Positions 43,656 to 53,500 of a DNA stretch of 53,750 bases are shown in pieces. Origin of the DNA: CALJEL01 sp041082235 (GTDB lineage Bacteria; Nitrospirota; Thermodesulfovibrionia; Thermodesulfovibrionales; CALJEL01); assembly GCA_041082235.1 (NCBI GenBank), contig JBDOIG010000308.1:1-53750 (forward strand). Direction: 5' to 3'. The stretch's first letter is position 1. Each line of letters begins with the position of its first letter. The notes beneath the pieces were generated by a model. That model made no database searches. It saw nothing but the letters and a program-made list of their open reading frames with translations, and was not told the DNA's origin. Both the position numbers and the translations under genes were made by a program.

Positions 43656-43892
43656 TTACTCCAGAAATTCTCCTTCAATAAGTTCTACCTCCACCCCTTG
43701 GTCTCTAAGGGATTGTATACCCTTTTCAAGGTTTTCTTCTGTGCCTTCAAGCTCAAGGACCATCTCTCCAACTGTTTCAGTAACCCTTGCCCTCCTGATG
43801 TTTGGCATTACATCGTATGTCTTTGCCATCCTGAAAAGAACAGGTTCTTTAATAAGATGTTGTGGAAATGTTAGTTTAACCCTCTTTTTCAC
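43656..43892 (-). CDS. NIL-domain protein
   Basis: A 78-aa stand-alone NIL domain (MKKRVKLTFPQHLIKEPVLF, then NIRRARVTETVGEMVLELEG). NIL domains are ACT-like ligand-binding modules found in methionine transporters and in ferredoxin-linked proteins needed for homocysteine formation in anaerobes. Its place between thrC and a ubiquitin-like sulfur carrier suggests binding of methionine or homocysteine. The ATG follows AAAAGGAGG upstream. No catalytic residues are present. Confidence 0.85.
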   Translation of the reverse strand: MKKRVKLTFPQHLIKEPVLFRMAKTYDVMPNIRRARVTETVGEMVLELEGTEENLEKGIQSLRDQGVEVELIEGEFLE

Positions 43893-43907
43893 ATTAACCT
43901 CCTTTTA

Positions 43908-44189
43908 TTACTTTAAAGAACCACCTGCAATGGCAGGAACTATAGAGACCTCATCTCCATCCTTTACAATGGTATTCTCCGCCTGGAGGAATCTTATATC
44001 CTCCTCATTAACATAGATATTTACAAATCTTCTGATCTTGCCACCCTCTGATATCCTTTCCATAAGCCCTGGATACTTATGGTCAAGGTCAGTTATCAGT
44101 TCTATTATTGTACCTGCCTTTCCTTCAACCTCATCCTTACCATTTGTGAGTCTCTGAAGTGGTGTAGGGATCTTTACCTTTACTGCCAT
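43908..44189 (-). CDS. Ubiquitin-like sulfur carrier protein (ThiS/MoaD/CysO type) ending GG-SLK
   Basis: A 93-aa beta-grasp protein: VKIPTPLQRLTNGKDEVEGK, then RFVNIYVNEEDIRFLQ, and a tail IVPAIAGGSLK. Sulfur carriers are charged to a thiocarboxylate on the last Gly of GG. Here three residues follow Gly90, so the protein must be trimmed first; the JAMM protease gene of the same operon can supply this. CysO in mycobacteria and HcyS in Wolinella are the closest known precedents, giving sulfur for cysteine or homocysteine. It lies 13 bp from the thrC paralogue. Confidence 0.88.
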   Translation of the reverse strand: MAVKVKIPTPLQRLTNGKDEVEGKAGTIIELITDLDHKYPGLMERISEGGKIRRFVNIYVNEEDIRFLQAENTIVKDGDEVSIVPAIAGGSLK

Positions 44190-44202
44190 AGGTGTTACCT
44201 CC

Positions 44203-45441
44203 TTAGAGTAGTCCTTTATCTTTCATTACCTCTTCAAAAGAGGCAAGGGAAGGCTTTATATAATGAGGTGAAGGTACTTTTCCATTCAATGCCTCCTGCG
44301 TCTTAAGGCCATTCCCTGTGATGCATATTACAGTTATCTCATCGGGTTTTATATGTCCTTCCTTTACAAGTTTCTTTGTGGCAGCCACTGTGACTCCACC
44401 AGCAGTCTCGGCAAATATCCCCTCTGTTCTTGCTAGAAGCCTCATACCTTCAACAATCTCTTCATCACTTACATCGGCACCGTATCCGCCGCTTTCACGG
44501 ATTGCCTGCAATGCATAGAATCCATCTGCTGGATTTCCTATTGCAAGGGACTTTGCTATGGTATTTGGCTTTACAGGTCTTATAATATCCACACCCTGTT
44601 TCAGGGCAGTAACAATGGGACTGCATCCAGTCGCCTGAGCACCAAAGACCTTTGCCTCTATCTCTTTTATTATACCTATCTCTTTAAATTCCTTAAAGCT
44701 CTTCCATATCTTTGTAAGCAAGGAGCCACTTGCACAGGGGATAATAACATTGTCGGGCGTCTTCCAGCCCAGTTGTTCAACTATCTCAAAACCATGGGTC
44801 TTTGAGCCTTCCGCATAAAAGGGCCTGATATTTATGTTCACAAAGGCCCATCTGTATTTATTAGCAATCTCACTGCAGAGTCTGTTTACATCATCATAAT
44901 TTCCATCAACCGCTACCACATTGGGCTCATAGACCAGAGAGGCTATAATCTTGCTTGGCTCAAGACTTGCCGGTATAAATACAAACCTTCTGAAACCAGC
45001 CATTGCACCCTGGGCAGATACTGAATGGGCAAGGTTTCCAGTTGATGCACAGGCAACTGTATCAAAACCGAATTCCCTTGCCTTTGTCAGGGCAACAGAA
45101 ACTACCCTGTCCTTGAAGGAAAGGGTTGGATGGGCAACTGTATCATCTTTTATATACAACTCCTTTATTCCAAGAACCTCTCCCAGTCTTGCAGCCTTTA
45201 TCAGGGGAGTGAATCCAGCATTTATGCCTGCCACAGGGTCTCCTTCCACTGGAAGCAGCTCTTTATATCTCCAGAGATTCTTACCCCTCTGCTGTATCTT
45301 CTTTTTATTAAGGACTTTTGCAATCCTTTTATAGTCATAAACAACCTCAAGAGGACCGAAACAGAACTCGCAGACATAAATAGGTTCAATGGGATATTCC
45401 CTTCCACATTCCCTGCATTTTAAACCCTGAACATAACCCAT
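44203..45441 (-). CDS. Threonine-synthase-like PLP enzyme with zinc ribbon, probably a sulfur-inserting paralogue
   Basis: A 412-aa PLP fold-type II protein. The N-terminal zinc ribbon has CREC (9/12) and CEFC (24/27). The PLP lysine is Lys110 in HPTLSFKDRVV, then CASTGNLAHSVSAQGAMAG and IPCASGSLLTKIWKSF. It differs from the neighbouring thrC in the PLP-loop context (TLSFKDR rather than TGSFKDR). Related paralogues include cysteate synthase, which replaces the phosphate of a phospho-amino acid with a sulfur nucleophile. Placed beside a thiocarboxylate carrier it may make homocysteine from O-phosphohomoserine; plain threonine synthase remains possible. Confidence 0.8.
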   Translation of the reverse strand: MGYVQGLKCRECGREYPIEPIYVCEFCFGPLEVVYDYKRIAKVLNKKKIQQRGKNLWRYKELLPVEGDPVAGINAGFTPLIKAARLGEVLGIKELYIKDDTVAHPTLSFKDRVVSVALTKAREFGFDTVACASTGNLAHSVSAQGAMAGFRRFVFIPASLEPSKIIASLVYEPNVVAVDGNYDDVNRLCSEIANKYRWAFVNINIRPFYAEGSKTHGFEIVEQLGWKTPDNVIIPCASGSLLTKIWKSFKEFKEIGIIKEIEAKVFGAQATGCSPIVTALKQGVDIIRPVKPNTIAKSLAIGNPADGFYALQAIRESGGYGADVSDEEIVEGMRLLARTEGIFAETAGGVTVAATKKLVKEGHIKPDEITVICITGNGLKTQEALNGKVPSPHYIKPSLASFEEVMKDKGLL

Positions 45442-45489
45442 TGTTTACCTCCATGTTTTTTTATTTTAATAAATTGATCTGTCCTGTAG

Positions 45490-45900
45490 CTACCCGACTA
45501 TTAATTCAATCTCTTTTATTTCCTTCTGCTCTTTTATATTGAAGGCCCTTACAACAGGGACTTCTCTTGCAAGACTTACTATTACATAGACAACATCATC
45601 ATAAAAGGCAAGTTCCCTGTCTTTTGCTGAGGGATAGGCATCACTTGCTGTATGAGAATGATATATACCGAGCATCCTAAGACCCATCCTCCTCATCTCC
45701 TTCATTACATTAAACTGCTCTCTTGAATCCATAAGATAACTGACAGGAGAATGCTCCACATTGGTCATCTTAAATATGTAGCTGACCCTGTCATCATTAC
45801 CAGAGAGAATACCGCAGGCCTCTTCTGGATAGACCTCCTTTGAATGCCTTATCATCTCGTTAAATGCCCGGGGACTGATAAAGAGTCTATCTGATGGCAC
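45490..45900 (-). CDS. JAMM/MPN metalloprotease of the Mec+/HcyD type
   Basis: A 136-aa stand-alone JAMM domain. Zinc ligands and catalytic residues are complete: Glu27 in YPEEACGIL and His81, His83, Ser91, Asp94 in GIYHSHTASDAYPSAKD. Enzymes of this type release sulfur-loaded amino acids from carrier proteins (Mec+ in mycobacteria) or trim the carrier tail to expose GG (HcyD in Wolinella). Both fit the carrier in this operon. It overlaps moeB by 14 bp and is separated from the thrC paralogue by 48 bp. Confidence 0.9.
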   Translation of the reverse strand: MPSDRLFISPRAFNEMIRHSKEVYPEEACGILSGNDDRVSYIFKMTNVEHSPVSYLMDSREQFNVMKEMRRMGLRMLGIYHSHTASDAYPSAKDRELAFYDDVVYVIVSLAREVPVVRAFNIKEQKEIKEIELIVG

Positions 45901-46693
45901 AATATCCTTCAGTATAATCTATGAGCTCTTTAATCCTTGGAAAGTGACCGCATACAGGGCAGTCAGGGTTTCTTTTGACCCTGACCTTTCTGAAACTGGT
46001 CTTAAGGGCATTATAAATGAGTAGCTCATTCTTTAGAATATCACCCTTACCAAGAATTAACTTTATAACCTCAGTAGCCTGCAGTGCTCCTATTACACCT
46101 GGAAGAATCCCAAGGACACCAGCCTCCTGACAGGATGGAACAAGTCCCGGTGGTGGAGGCTCTTCAAAAAGACATCTATAGCAATGACCTTCCTTGGGAA
46201 TAATTGTAGTTACCTGACCCTCAAACCTGAGAATCGCACCACTTATAAGAGGCTTTCCGAGCATCACACAGGCATCATTGACAAGATACCTGGTAGGGAA
46301 ATTATCACTTCCATCAACTACAATATCATAGTCCTTTATAAGGTCAAGTATATTATCCTTTGTAATCTTTTCTTTTATTGCAACGATCTTTACATCAGGA
46401 TTGAGTGCCTCAAAGGTCCTTTTTGCTGATTCAACCTTTGGCATGCCAAGGGTATTTACACTGTGGGCTATCTGCCTCTGAAGATTACTCAACTCCACAT
46501 TGTCATTGTCAATGATCGCAATGGTTCCAATACCAGCTGCTGTAAGATAGTATCCAACAGGACAGCCAAGCCCGCCAGCACCAACAATAAATACCCTTGC
46601 ATTGAGGAGTTTTTTCTGACCCTTTCCACCAACCTCTGGAAGTATGATGTGCCTTGAATATCTCTGAAGTTGTTCCTCTGTAAACTCCATCAA
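45887..46693 (-). CDS. moeB: E1-like sulfur-carrier activating enzyme (MoeB/ThiF/HcyF type)
   Basis: Adenylates the carrier C-terminus with ATP before sulfur transfer. At 268 aa, the start FTEEQLQRYSRHIILPEVGGKGQ is typical, with GAGGLGCP (39-45) for ATP. IDNDNVELSNLQRQI and GSDNFPTRYLVNDAC follow. Zinc is held by CYRC and CPVC. No rhodanese domain is attached, so sulfur must come from another protein, probably the adjacent TusA. It overlaps tusA by 4 bp. Confidence 0.93.
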   Translation of the reverse strand: MMEFTEEQLQRYSRHIILPEVGGKGQKKLLNARVFIVGAGGLGCPVGYYLTAAGIGTIAIIDNDNVELSNLQRQIAHSVNTLGMPKVESAKRTFEALNPDVKIVAIKEKITKDNILDLIKDYDIVVDGSDNFPTRYLVNDACVMLGKPLISGAILRFEGQVTTIIPKEGHCYRCLFEEPPPPGLVPSCQEAGVLGILPGVIGALQATEVIKLILGKGDILKNELLIYNALKTSFRKVRVKRNPDCPVCGHFPRIKELIDYTEGYCAIR

Positions 46694-46926
46694 TCCTTCT
46701 CCTTTCTCACCTGGATAATCCAGTCAGTGTCATTAATCTTTTCCACCTTGAGCACCTTATGACCATGGTCTTCCATTGACTTAGGGATACTCCTTGATGC
46801 CTCCTCATAATCAAGGAGTATCTCCAGAACCTGGCCGATCTCCATATCCTCAATAGCAAGTTTTGCCTTTACAAAGGTATAGGGGCAAACAAGGCCTTTA
46901 ATATTTATCTTTTTATCTGGTTCCAT
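46690..46926 (-). CDS. tusA: TusA-family sulfur-transfer protein
   Basis: A 78-aa SirA/TusA fold with the sulfur-carrying Cys14 in GLVCPYTFVKAKLAI. The usual CPxP reads CPYT. Proteins of this family accept persulfide sulfur from IscS-type desulfurases and hand it on. The place directly before the E1 gene suggests that it feeds the carrier protein. It is 19 bp from hom and overlaps the E1 gene by 4 bp. Confidence 0.88.
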   Translation of the reverse strand: MEPDKKINIKGLVCPYTFVKAKLAIEDMEIGQVLEILLDYEEASRSIPKSMEDHGHKVLKVEKINDTDWIIQVRKEKD

Positions 46927-46945
46927 CCTCGTACCTCCGAAAAGT

Positions 46946-48244
46946 TTATTTTATAATATCTTCCTCTTTACCTTCAACCCTCAGTAGAAAGCTCCTGCCA
47001 GCAACCACTGGAAGCCTGTCAATCTCAGTAAGTGCCATCTTCACATCCCTTTCCTTTGCAGTATGGGTAAGGATTACCAGAGGCACAGCACCACCCATAC
47101 GCCTGCCTTTCTGTATAACAGAGGCGATACTTATATTATGCTCACCAAGAATACCCGATATCTTTGAAAGAACCCCTGGTCTATCAATTGCAGTGAATCT
47201 GAAATAATACATGCTCATTATCTCACCCATATCCTTAATTGCGATATCACTGTAAGGTCTCCCAATTAAATTCAACTCAGGAGATTTTATTTTTTTGGCA
47301 ATGTCCACTATATCACTGACAACAGCGCTACCCGTTGGCATATCACCTGCACCCCTTCCATAATAAAGGGTGGGACCAACAGCATCGCCCTCTACATAAA
47401 TGGCATTAAACACCCCATCTACCTTTGATATAAGGTATTCCTCAGGTATCATGGTGGGATGAACCCTCAGCTCAAGCTCTCTATTTAAGAGCTTGGCAAT
47501 GGCAAGGAGTTTTATCCTGTAACCAAGCTCCGAGGCAAACTCTATATCCAGAGGGGTAATATTTGTTATCCCTTCCCTGTATATCCTTTTATAAGAAAGA
47601 GGGATACCAAAGGCAAGTGATGCAAGGATTGTGAGCTTATGTGTAGCATCTATGCCCTCCACATCAAGACCTGGATCAGCCTCTGCATAGCCGAGCCTCT
47701 GTGCCTCCTTAAGGGCATCCTGAAAAGAGATCCTCTCATCTGTCATTTTTGTAAGTATGTAGTTGGAAGTACCATTTATTATTCCGTAAATGGATAAGAA
47801 CTTATTCCCCACAAGCCCTTCTTTTACAACCTTTATAATGGGGATACCTCCTGCCACAGATGCCTCAAACCCGATCATCACACCCCTATCCATTGCCTCT
47901 CTGAATATATCTTCTCCATCCTCTGCAAGCAGTGCCTTATTTGCGGTAACCACATGTTTTTTATTTCTGATTGCACGGATGATGAAGTCCTTTGCAGGTC
48001 TTAAGCCTCCAATAAGTTCAACAACAATATCAATGGAGGGGTTTTCCAGAACCTGAGAGACATCATCCGTGAGAATCCCTTCAGGAAGTCTCACACCCCT
48101 GTCCCTTTTTATGTCCAGGTCAGCAATCTTTATAAGTTTCAGATCAAGGCCTGTCCTTTTTTTAATTAATTCAGAATTCTCAAGCAAAACTTTTACCGTG
48201 CCTGTTCCAACAGTTCCAAAACCTATTATCCCTATTCCTGCCAT
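46946..48244 (-). CDS. hom: Homoserine dehydrogenase
   Basis: Reduces aspartate semialdehyde to homoserine, the branch point to threonine and methionine. The Rossmann motif GIIGFGTVGTGTVKVL opens the protein, and it shows TANKALLAEDG, GGIPIIKVVKEGL, GTSNYILTKM and DVEGIDATHKLTILASLAFG. A C-terminal ACT domain (FRFTAIDRPGVLSKISGILG) allows feedback control. At 432 aa it is full length. It lies 1 bp from alaC and 19 bp from tusA. Confidence 0.97.
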   Translation of the reverse strand: MAGIGIIGFGTVGTGTVKVLLENSELIKKRTGLDLKLIKIADLDIKRDRGVRLPEGILTDDVSQVLENPSIDIVVELIGGLRPAKDFIIRAIRNKKHVVTANKALLAEDGEDIFREAMDRGVMIGFEASVAGGIPIIKVVKEGLVGNKFLSIYGIINGTSNYILTKMTDERISFQDALKEAQRLGYAEADPGLDVEGIDATHKLTILASLAFGIPLSYKRIYREGITNITPLDIEFASELGYRIKLLAIAKLLNRELELRVHPTMIPEEYLISKVDGVFNAIYVEGDAVGPTLYYGRGAGDMPTGSAVVSDIVDIAKKIKSPELNLIGRPYSDIAIKDMGEIMSMYYFRFTAIDRPGVLSKISGILGEHNISIASVIQKGRRMGGAVPLVILTHTAKERDVKMALTEIDRLPVVAGRSFLLRVEGKEEDIIK

Positions 48245-48245
48245 A

Positions 48246-49442
48246 TCAGCTCCCCAGTGATAATGCCCTTTTTATTCCTCTTACAGCCTGCCTGATCCTG
48301 TGCTCATTCTCCACCAGGGCAAATCTTACATAATGATCTCCACCCTCTCCAAATCCTATCCCTGGTGAGACCGCTACCTTTGCCTCCTTAAGAAGGAATT
48401 TTGCAAATTCAAGTGAACCCATCTTCTTAAACTCATCAGGTATCTCAGCCCATACAAACATGGTTGCCTTTGGTGGCTCAACATACCAGCCTATTTTCTG
48501 AAGTCCTTTTACCAGTATATCCCTTCTTGATTCATAGATCTTTCTATATTGCTCCACACAATCCTGAGGACCTCTCAGGGCAACTATTGCAGCTATCTGT
48601 ATTGGCTGGAACATCCCATAATCAAGATAACTCTTTATCCTGGTAAGAATACCCACTATATCTTTATTGCCTACGCAGAATCCAACCCTCCAGCCTGCCA
48701 TGGAGTAACTCTTTGTCATTGAGAAGAACTCCACACCTACATCCTTAGCACCCGGAACCTGAAGAAAGCTTGGCGCCTTATAACCATCAAAGACAAGGTC
48801 AGCATAGGCAAAGTCATGTATGACCATAATATTGTTTTCTTTTGCAAAATCAACTATCTTTTTGAAAAAAGAAAGTCCCTCAACAACAGAGGTGGTTGGA
48901 TTATGAGGAAAATTTATTATAAGCAGCTTTGGCCTTGGCCAGGAGGTCTTGTAGGCCTTTTCAATCTCTGAAAAGAAATCTATTCCATACCCGATAGGAA
49001 CACTCCTTACCTCACCTCCAGCTATGATTACACTGTAAGGATGTATTGGATAGGCCGGTGTAGGTGTAAGGGCAACATTGCCTGGCTCTATAATGGCCAG
49101 AGCAAGATGTGACAGGCCCTCCTTTGAACCAATTGTTACAACTGCCTCTGTCTCCGGGTCAAGGTCAACATCAAATCGCCTTTTATACCATTCGCATATT
49201 GCGACCCTGAGCTGAGTGATACCCCTTGAGGCAGAATACCTGTGATTCTTTGGATTCCTGGCAGCCTCACAGAGTTTTTCAATAACATGAGCTGGAGCGG
49301 GCATATCAGGATTGCCCATTCCCAGGTCAATAATGTCCTCACCCTGTTTTCTTGCCTGCATCTTCAGATTATTCACAACAGCAAAGACATAGGGTGGTAG
49401 CCTGTCAATTCGGCTTGATATCCTGCATTCAACTTTTTTCAT
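48246..49442 (-). CDS. alaC: Class I aminotransferase, AlaC-like
   Basis: PLP fold-type I transaminase of 398 aa. It opens RISSRIDRLPPYVFAVVNNLKMQARKQGEDIIDLGMGNPD, as in AlaC and related aspartate/alanine transaminases. The PLP lysine is in FFSMTKSYSMAGWRVGF, and NFPHNPTT is clear. Other members act on LL-diaminopimelate or methionine-type acids, so the substrate is not certain. It overlaps lipA by 14 bp and precedes hom, a common gene order. Confidence 0.9.
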   Translation of the reverse strand: MKKVECRISSRIDRLPPYVFAVVNNLKMQARKQGEDIIDLGMGNPDMPAPAHVIEKLCEAARNPKNHRYSASRGITQLRVAICEWYKRRFDVDLDPETEAVVTIGSKEGLSHLALAIIEPGNVALTPTPAYPIHPYSVIIAGGEVRSVPIGYGIDFFSEIEKAYKTSWPRPKLLIINFPHNPTTSVVEGLSFFKKIVDFAKENNIMVIHDFAYADLVFDGYKAPSFLQVPGAKDVGVEFFSMTKSYSMAGWRVGFCVGNKDIVGILTRIKSYLDYGMFQPIQIAAIVALRGPQDCVEQYRKIYESRRDILVKGLQKIGWYVEPPKATMFVWAEIPDEFKKMGSLEFAKFLLKEAKVAVSPGIGFGEGGDHYVRFALVENEHRIRQAVRGIKRALSLGS

Positions 49443-50298
49443 AAATACTCCCTACAAAATTTAATATATCCTCTGCATTCATAGAGCTTCTCACAAGAGG
49501 ACCCGAGGCTACATATTTAAAACCTATTTCCCTTGCCCTATCCTCAAGGGTCTTAAATACCTCAGGTCTGATATATTCTACAACAGGCAGGTTAGCTTTT
49601 GCAGGCCTCAGATACTGGCCTATTGTCAACATATCGCAATGAGCATTCCTCAACTTTTCAAGGACCTCTATTACCTCATCCATAGTTTCGCCAAAACCAA
49701 GCATAAGCCCTGATTTAGTCAAAATAGATGGCTTGATCTCTTTTGCCTTCTTTAAAATCATAATAGACCTCTCAAATGATGCACCTGGCCTCACCTTTTT
49801 ATAGAGAGAAGGAACTGTTTCAACATTATGATTAAAAACCACAGGGGCTGCTTCTACTACTAACCTCAAGGCCTCAAGATTTCCATTAAAATCAGGCACA
49901 AGTACCTCAATGGTTGCTTCAGGTAAGTGCTTTTTTAATTCATCTATGACCTTCACAAATTGAGAAGCACCTCCATCAGGAAGGTCATCCCTTGTAACAG
50001 ATGTAATCACTACATGCCTTAATCTCATCTCCTTTGCAGCAAGGGCTATCCTTCTTGGTTCATCAGGATCAACACCAAGAGGGCCTTTTGTCCTGTTTAC
50101 TGAACAGAAGCCACAACTGCGGGTGCATTCTGGGCCCAGGATAAGAAAGGTTGCGGTGGGTTTTGAAAAACATTTCTGCCTGTTAGGACATTTAGCCTCC
50201 TCACAGACAGTATGAATCTTCCATCTCTTTAATCTCCTTTGAGTCTCATGATTGAGGTTAAGTTTATTGCTTTTAATCCATAAGGGCAATCTTTTCAT
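49429..50298 (-). CDS. lipA: Lipoyl synthase
   Basis: Radical-SAM enzyme that inserts two sulfur atoms into the octanoyl chain of lipoyl proteins. Auxiliary cluster C-X4-C-X5-C is in CEEAKCPNRQKC, and the radical-SAM C-X3-C-X2-C in CTRSCGFC. The C-terminal RSSMNA is intact. At 289 aa it is full length. It is the first gene of the lipA-to-apgM operon. The 250-bp gap upstream holds its promoter region and the hairpin at 50484-50516. Confidence 0.97.
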   Translation of the reverse strand: MKRLPLWIKSNKLNLNHETQRRLKRWKIHTVCEEAKCPNRQKCFSKPTATFLILGPECTRSCGFCSVNRTKGPLGVDPDEPRRIALAAKEMRLRHVVITSVTRDDLPDGGASQFVKVIDELKKHLPEATIEVLVPDFNGNLEALRLVVEAAPVVFNHNVETVPSLYKKVRPGASFERSIMILKKAKEIKPSILTKSGLMLGFGETMDEVIEVLEKLRNAHCDMLTIGQYLRPAKANLPVVEYIRPEVFKTLEDRAREIGFKYVASGPLVRSSMNAEDILNFVGSIYEKS

Positions 50299-50483
50299 GG
50301 AGATTATTTTAACACATAAATAATTTTGTTTTTTGGAGAAAGGCTTGATGCTGAAAGTTATTGCCCTTGATTGCTGGAATCGTCATCACCTAACAAAGTC
50401 TTCAGGCCTGAAAGTATCCAAGAGTATTCTTAAACATACACACTTAAACATCCAGATAGCAGCTAATTTAAAAATAATACTGA

Positions 50484-50516
50484 CATATTTGCCATGAGAA
50501 GGTGGCAGAAAATATG
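50484..50516 (-). terminator. Hairpin behind the large surface-protein gene
   Basis: On the minus strand an imperfect stem (CATATT/AATATG, then TGCCA/TGGCA) is followed by TTATTTTTAAA. Just before it is the perfect palindrome TTACAATTGTAA at 50524-50535. Both lie within 65 bp of the stop, so they probably end the transcript. The T-run is poor, so confidence is moderate. Confidence 0.4.
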
Positions 50517-50548
50517 TAAAACCTTACAATTGTAAAAACCTTTAGAAT

Positions 50549-53500
50549 TTATGAATTCTCCTTGTGAGTACAGCTTTTACCACCTTTTGATTTTTTAGGA
50601 TTTTTACCCTTGACCACCCTATTCGTAATCTGCATATCGCAATGTGAAGAAGAGGTACTTAGCTCCTTGAGAAATCTAATTGTAGATAAATATGGCCTTA
50701 AAGTAACATATCCTGAAAAGAGAGAAAAATTTGAGATGTAATATCTGCCCTCCCAAATCTTAAGGAGTGAGTCAATCATCAGTCTGATATATGAGATATC
50801 TATACTTTTGACATAAAGAATTGAATCCACTGCCTTTAATACATCATGGATATTCTGCTCGGTATCTCTATCAAATGTTATAATCCGATTCCTTACTTTC
50901 TGGACAGAAGCAATTGCATGGTCCACCATTTTCTTTTCGTGACCTGATACTGTAAGGGTATTCAGTGCCATGATAATATTATCCGCCATTGACAATGCAT
51001 CCATATCAACAACTATATCTACACTGAGCCTCTGATAGAGATTATAAATCCCCTTTTCAATATAACCAATCTCTGTCTGAAGATTGTATGTGCCCATTTT
51101 ATCAGGTGCCAATGTATAATAAAGTATTGTCTTTGACTCATTGGGTTCAAGATGTGTGTCTATTATCCATGGGTTTTCTGTTATCCATTTTCCAGTGGAT
51201 GGATCATAAAGTATTATATCTGATGGATATCTCTCAGTTACTCTCAAATCAAAGGCACTCCCAAGACTCTTGAGCTTTATCTCTACAGGGATAAGCTGGT
51301 TCGGAAGGGCTGTGGTTGAGTCAGGTCGCCTGTGGATATATGCTATGGAATTTTTAATCAGGTTTGACACTTGGTCATAGTTTTCATCATTAAGCGTTAC
51401 CCCAATATCAAAGGCATAGAAGACTGTCTTTCCAAGACCATAGGTATTAAGGACTATGCCTGGGTATTCTTCTCTCCTGTGATGCCAGCTTTCTTTTTTA
51501 CTGATATGATGCCCTTGCTTAAAACTTTCAATCCATGCCACAACCCTGTCTGTATTATCCACCTCAATCCTCAATGCCTCACCTTTTGCTATCAATGTGC
51601 CTACCTCCGAAACTGGGCTATTGAGGATCTTGACCTGATGTTTATCACCCGAGAGGTGTCCTTTATACCTTAAACCGAATAATGAATCGTATTCTTCTTC
51701 GTCTTCTCCATGCTCTTCATGATGTTCTCCCTGTTTGAGATACAGTACTGATATAAGCCCTTTTCCTGAATAGACCTGTTCCCTTAGTTCATCCGAGTAG
51801 TGGTCTTCCAGCGGGTGGTGGTCTCCTAAGATGAGCATGTCTGTGTAATAGGGGTTTCTGAGTTCTCTCTCGAAATCCTTTTTGTCATAAACTATGAAGT
51901 AGCTCGTTACTGCTTCTTTAAGTATCTTCTCAAGAAGGTGAATCCTTATACATTTTCCCTTATTATCATCTTCATCATCATTCCCCTGCCTACCATCTAC
52001 TGTATGCTGTTTACATTCTTCTTCGCATTCATCATTCACCCATACAAGTAGGTTTGTGACATCAGGAATTGTCTTTGTTATCTCAATGGCTGGGTTTACC
52101 TCAAAGGTCGTGCTTACTAATGCTGTGGGCTCACAGATCATCTCTGAAAAGACCCAGAGAGTAACCAGATATCTCTTAGGTGAGAGATTTAATGTTGGTA
52201 AGTTAAAGTTGCCTCCTGCTATTGTGCTTGTTGGGATGTTAACTGTTGTCTCAAAGGTCTGTTTTATCTCCTGAGTATCCGGATCAGTAATGACAACCTT
52301 CACACCGAGATTGCTAATGTCTTCACTGCCATTGTTTTGTATCATATATGCGATAGACTCGTCCTTGCCCTGATAGACAGGATTTGGAGAGGTAAGGATT
52401 GTGCCAGAAAGCCATTTACTTATATCCAGATAGAGGGTATATATTGTTTGCTTGCTCACATTGCCAGCTATATCTTTTGTTATAAAGGCAAAGGTATTCG
52501 TGCAAGGAATGAGTTTAACCTCAGGGAACGCAAACTTACCGGTAATTGGATCTGCCTTCGTTGTATATGTATTCACAAAGGCCATCTCAACTACGGAACC
52601 TGGCTCTGTTTTGCCATTTATATCCACTACACTGGACATGACAGAAGAACCATCAGGAGGAGATATAATTACAGGTGGTTCAGGTGGTGTAAGGTCAATC
52701 GTGATAGTTGTTGAGACAGGCAGGCTTATATTACCGGCCTTATCAATTGCCCTGAGGCTGATTGTTCGGACTCCCTCATCTGCCTTCACAGGAGACCATG
52801 TTATTGAATACCTGCCATGGGATAGGTCTGAAACAGGCAGGAGTTTCCATGTACCATCATCAATATGATATTCAACCCTTTCTACACCAGAGGCATCGTC
52901 TGTAGCGATAGCCGATACATCAAACTCCGAGTTGTAATAGCCACCTGAAACAGGTGAAATGATATTAACCACTGGTGGTATGCCATCCTTCACTGTGAAA
53001 GATGTGCTTGCAATATTTTTTGTATTACCCAGATAAGAGTACTGTAATATAACTACGTAAGACTTCAGACCATAACCCTGTGTGGAGAATTTAAACTGCC
53101 CTGCATGAGAGCCATCTATGTGGAGGTCTATTATATTCTGTCCTGTATTCATCACATCCAGGCTCTCAGGGTCTGTAATAATAACCTTTAATGGAAGACC
53201 ATTAATACTGACATTGCCTGTGTTCTTAACCACATAGTCAATCTGTACATTATTTGCAAAGATGACAGCAGAGGGACTGGCTGTTATATCCCCTGTGATT
53301 ATAAAAACTGGATTGATGCTGACGGATGTTGCTTCGGTGGAAACGAGTGTATTGTTTATATAAATCTCGGTAGAGGCACTATAACTCCCGGGAGCTGTAA
53401 GCCCTGTATTCCAGATAGAGTTTATAGTAGTCAATGCACCTGGTATAAGATTTTTTAATTTCCTGTCTTCTGTAAATAAAATATTATTGTTGGTATCTGT

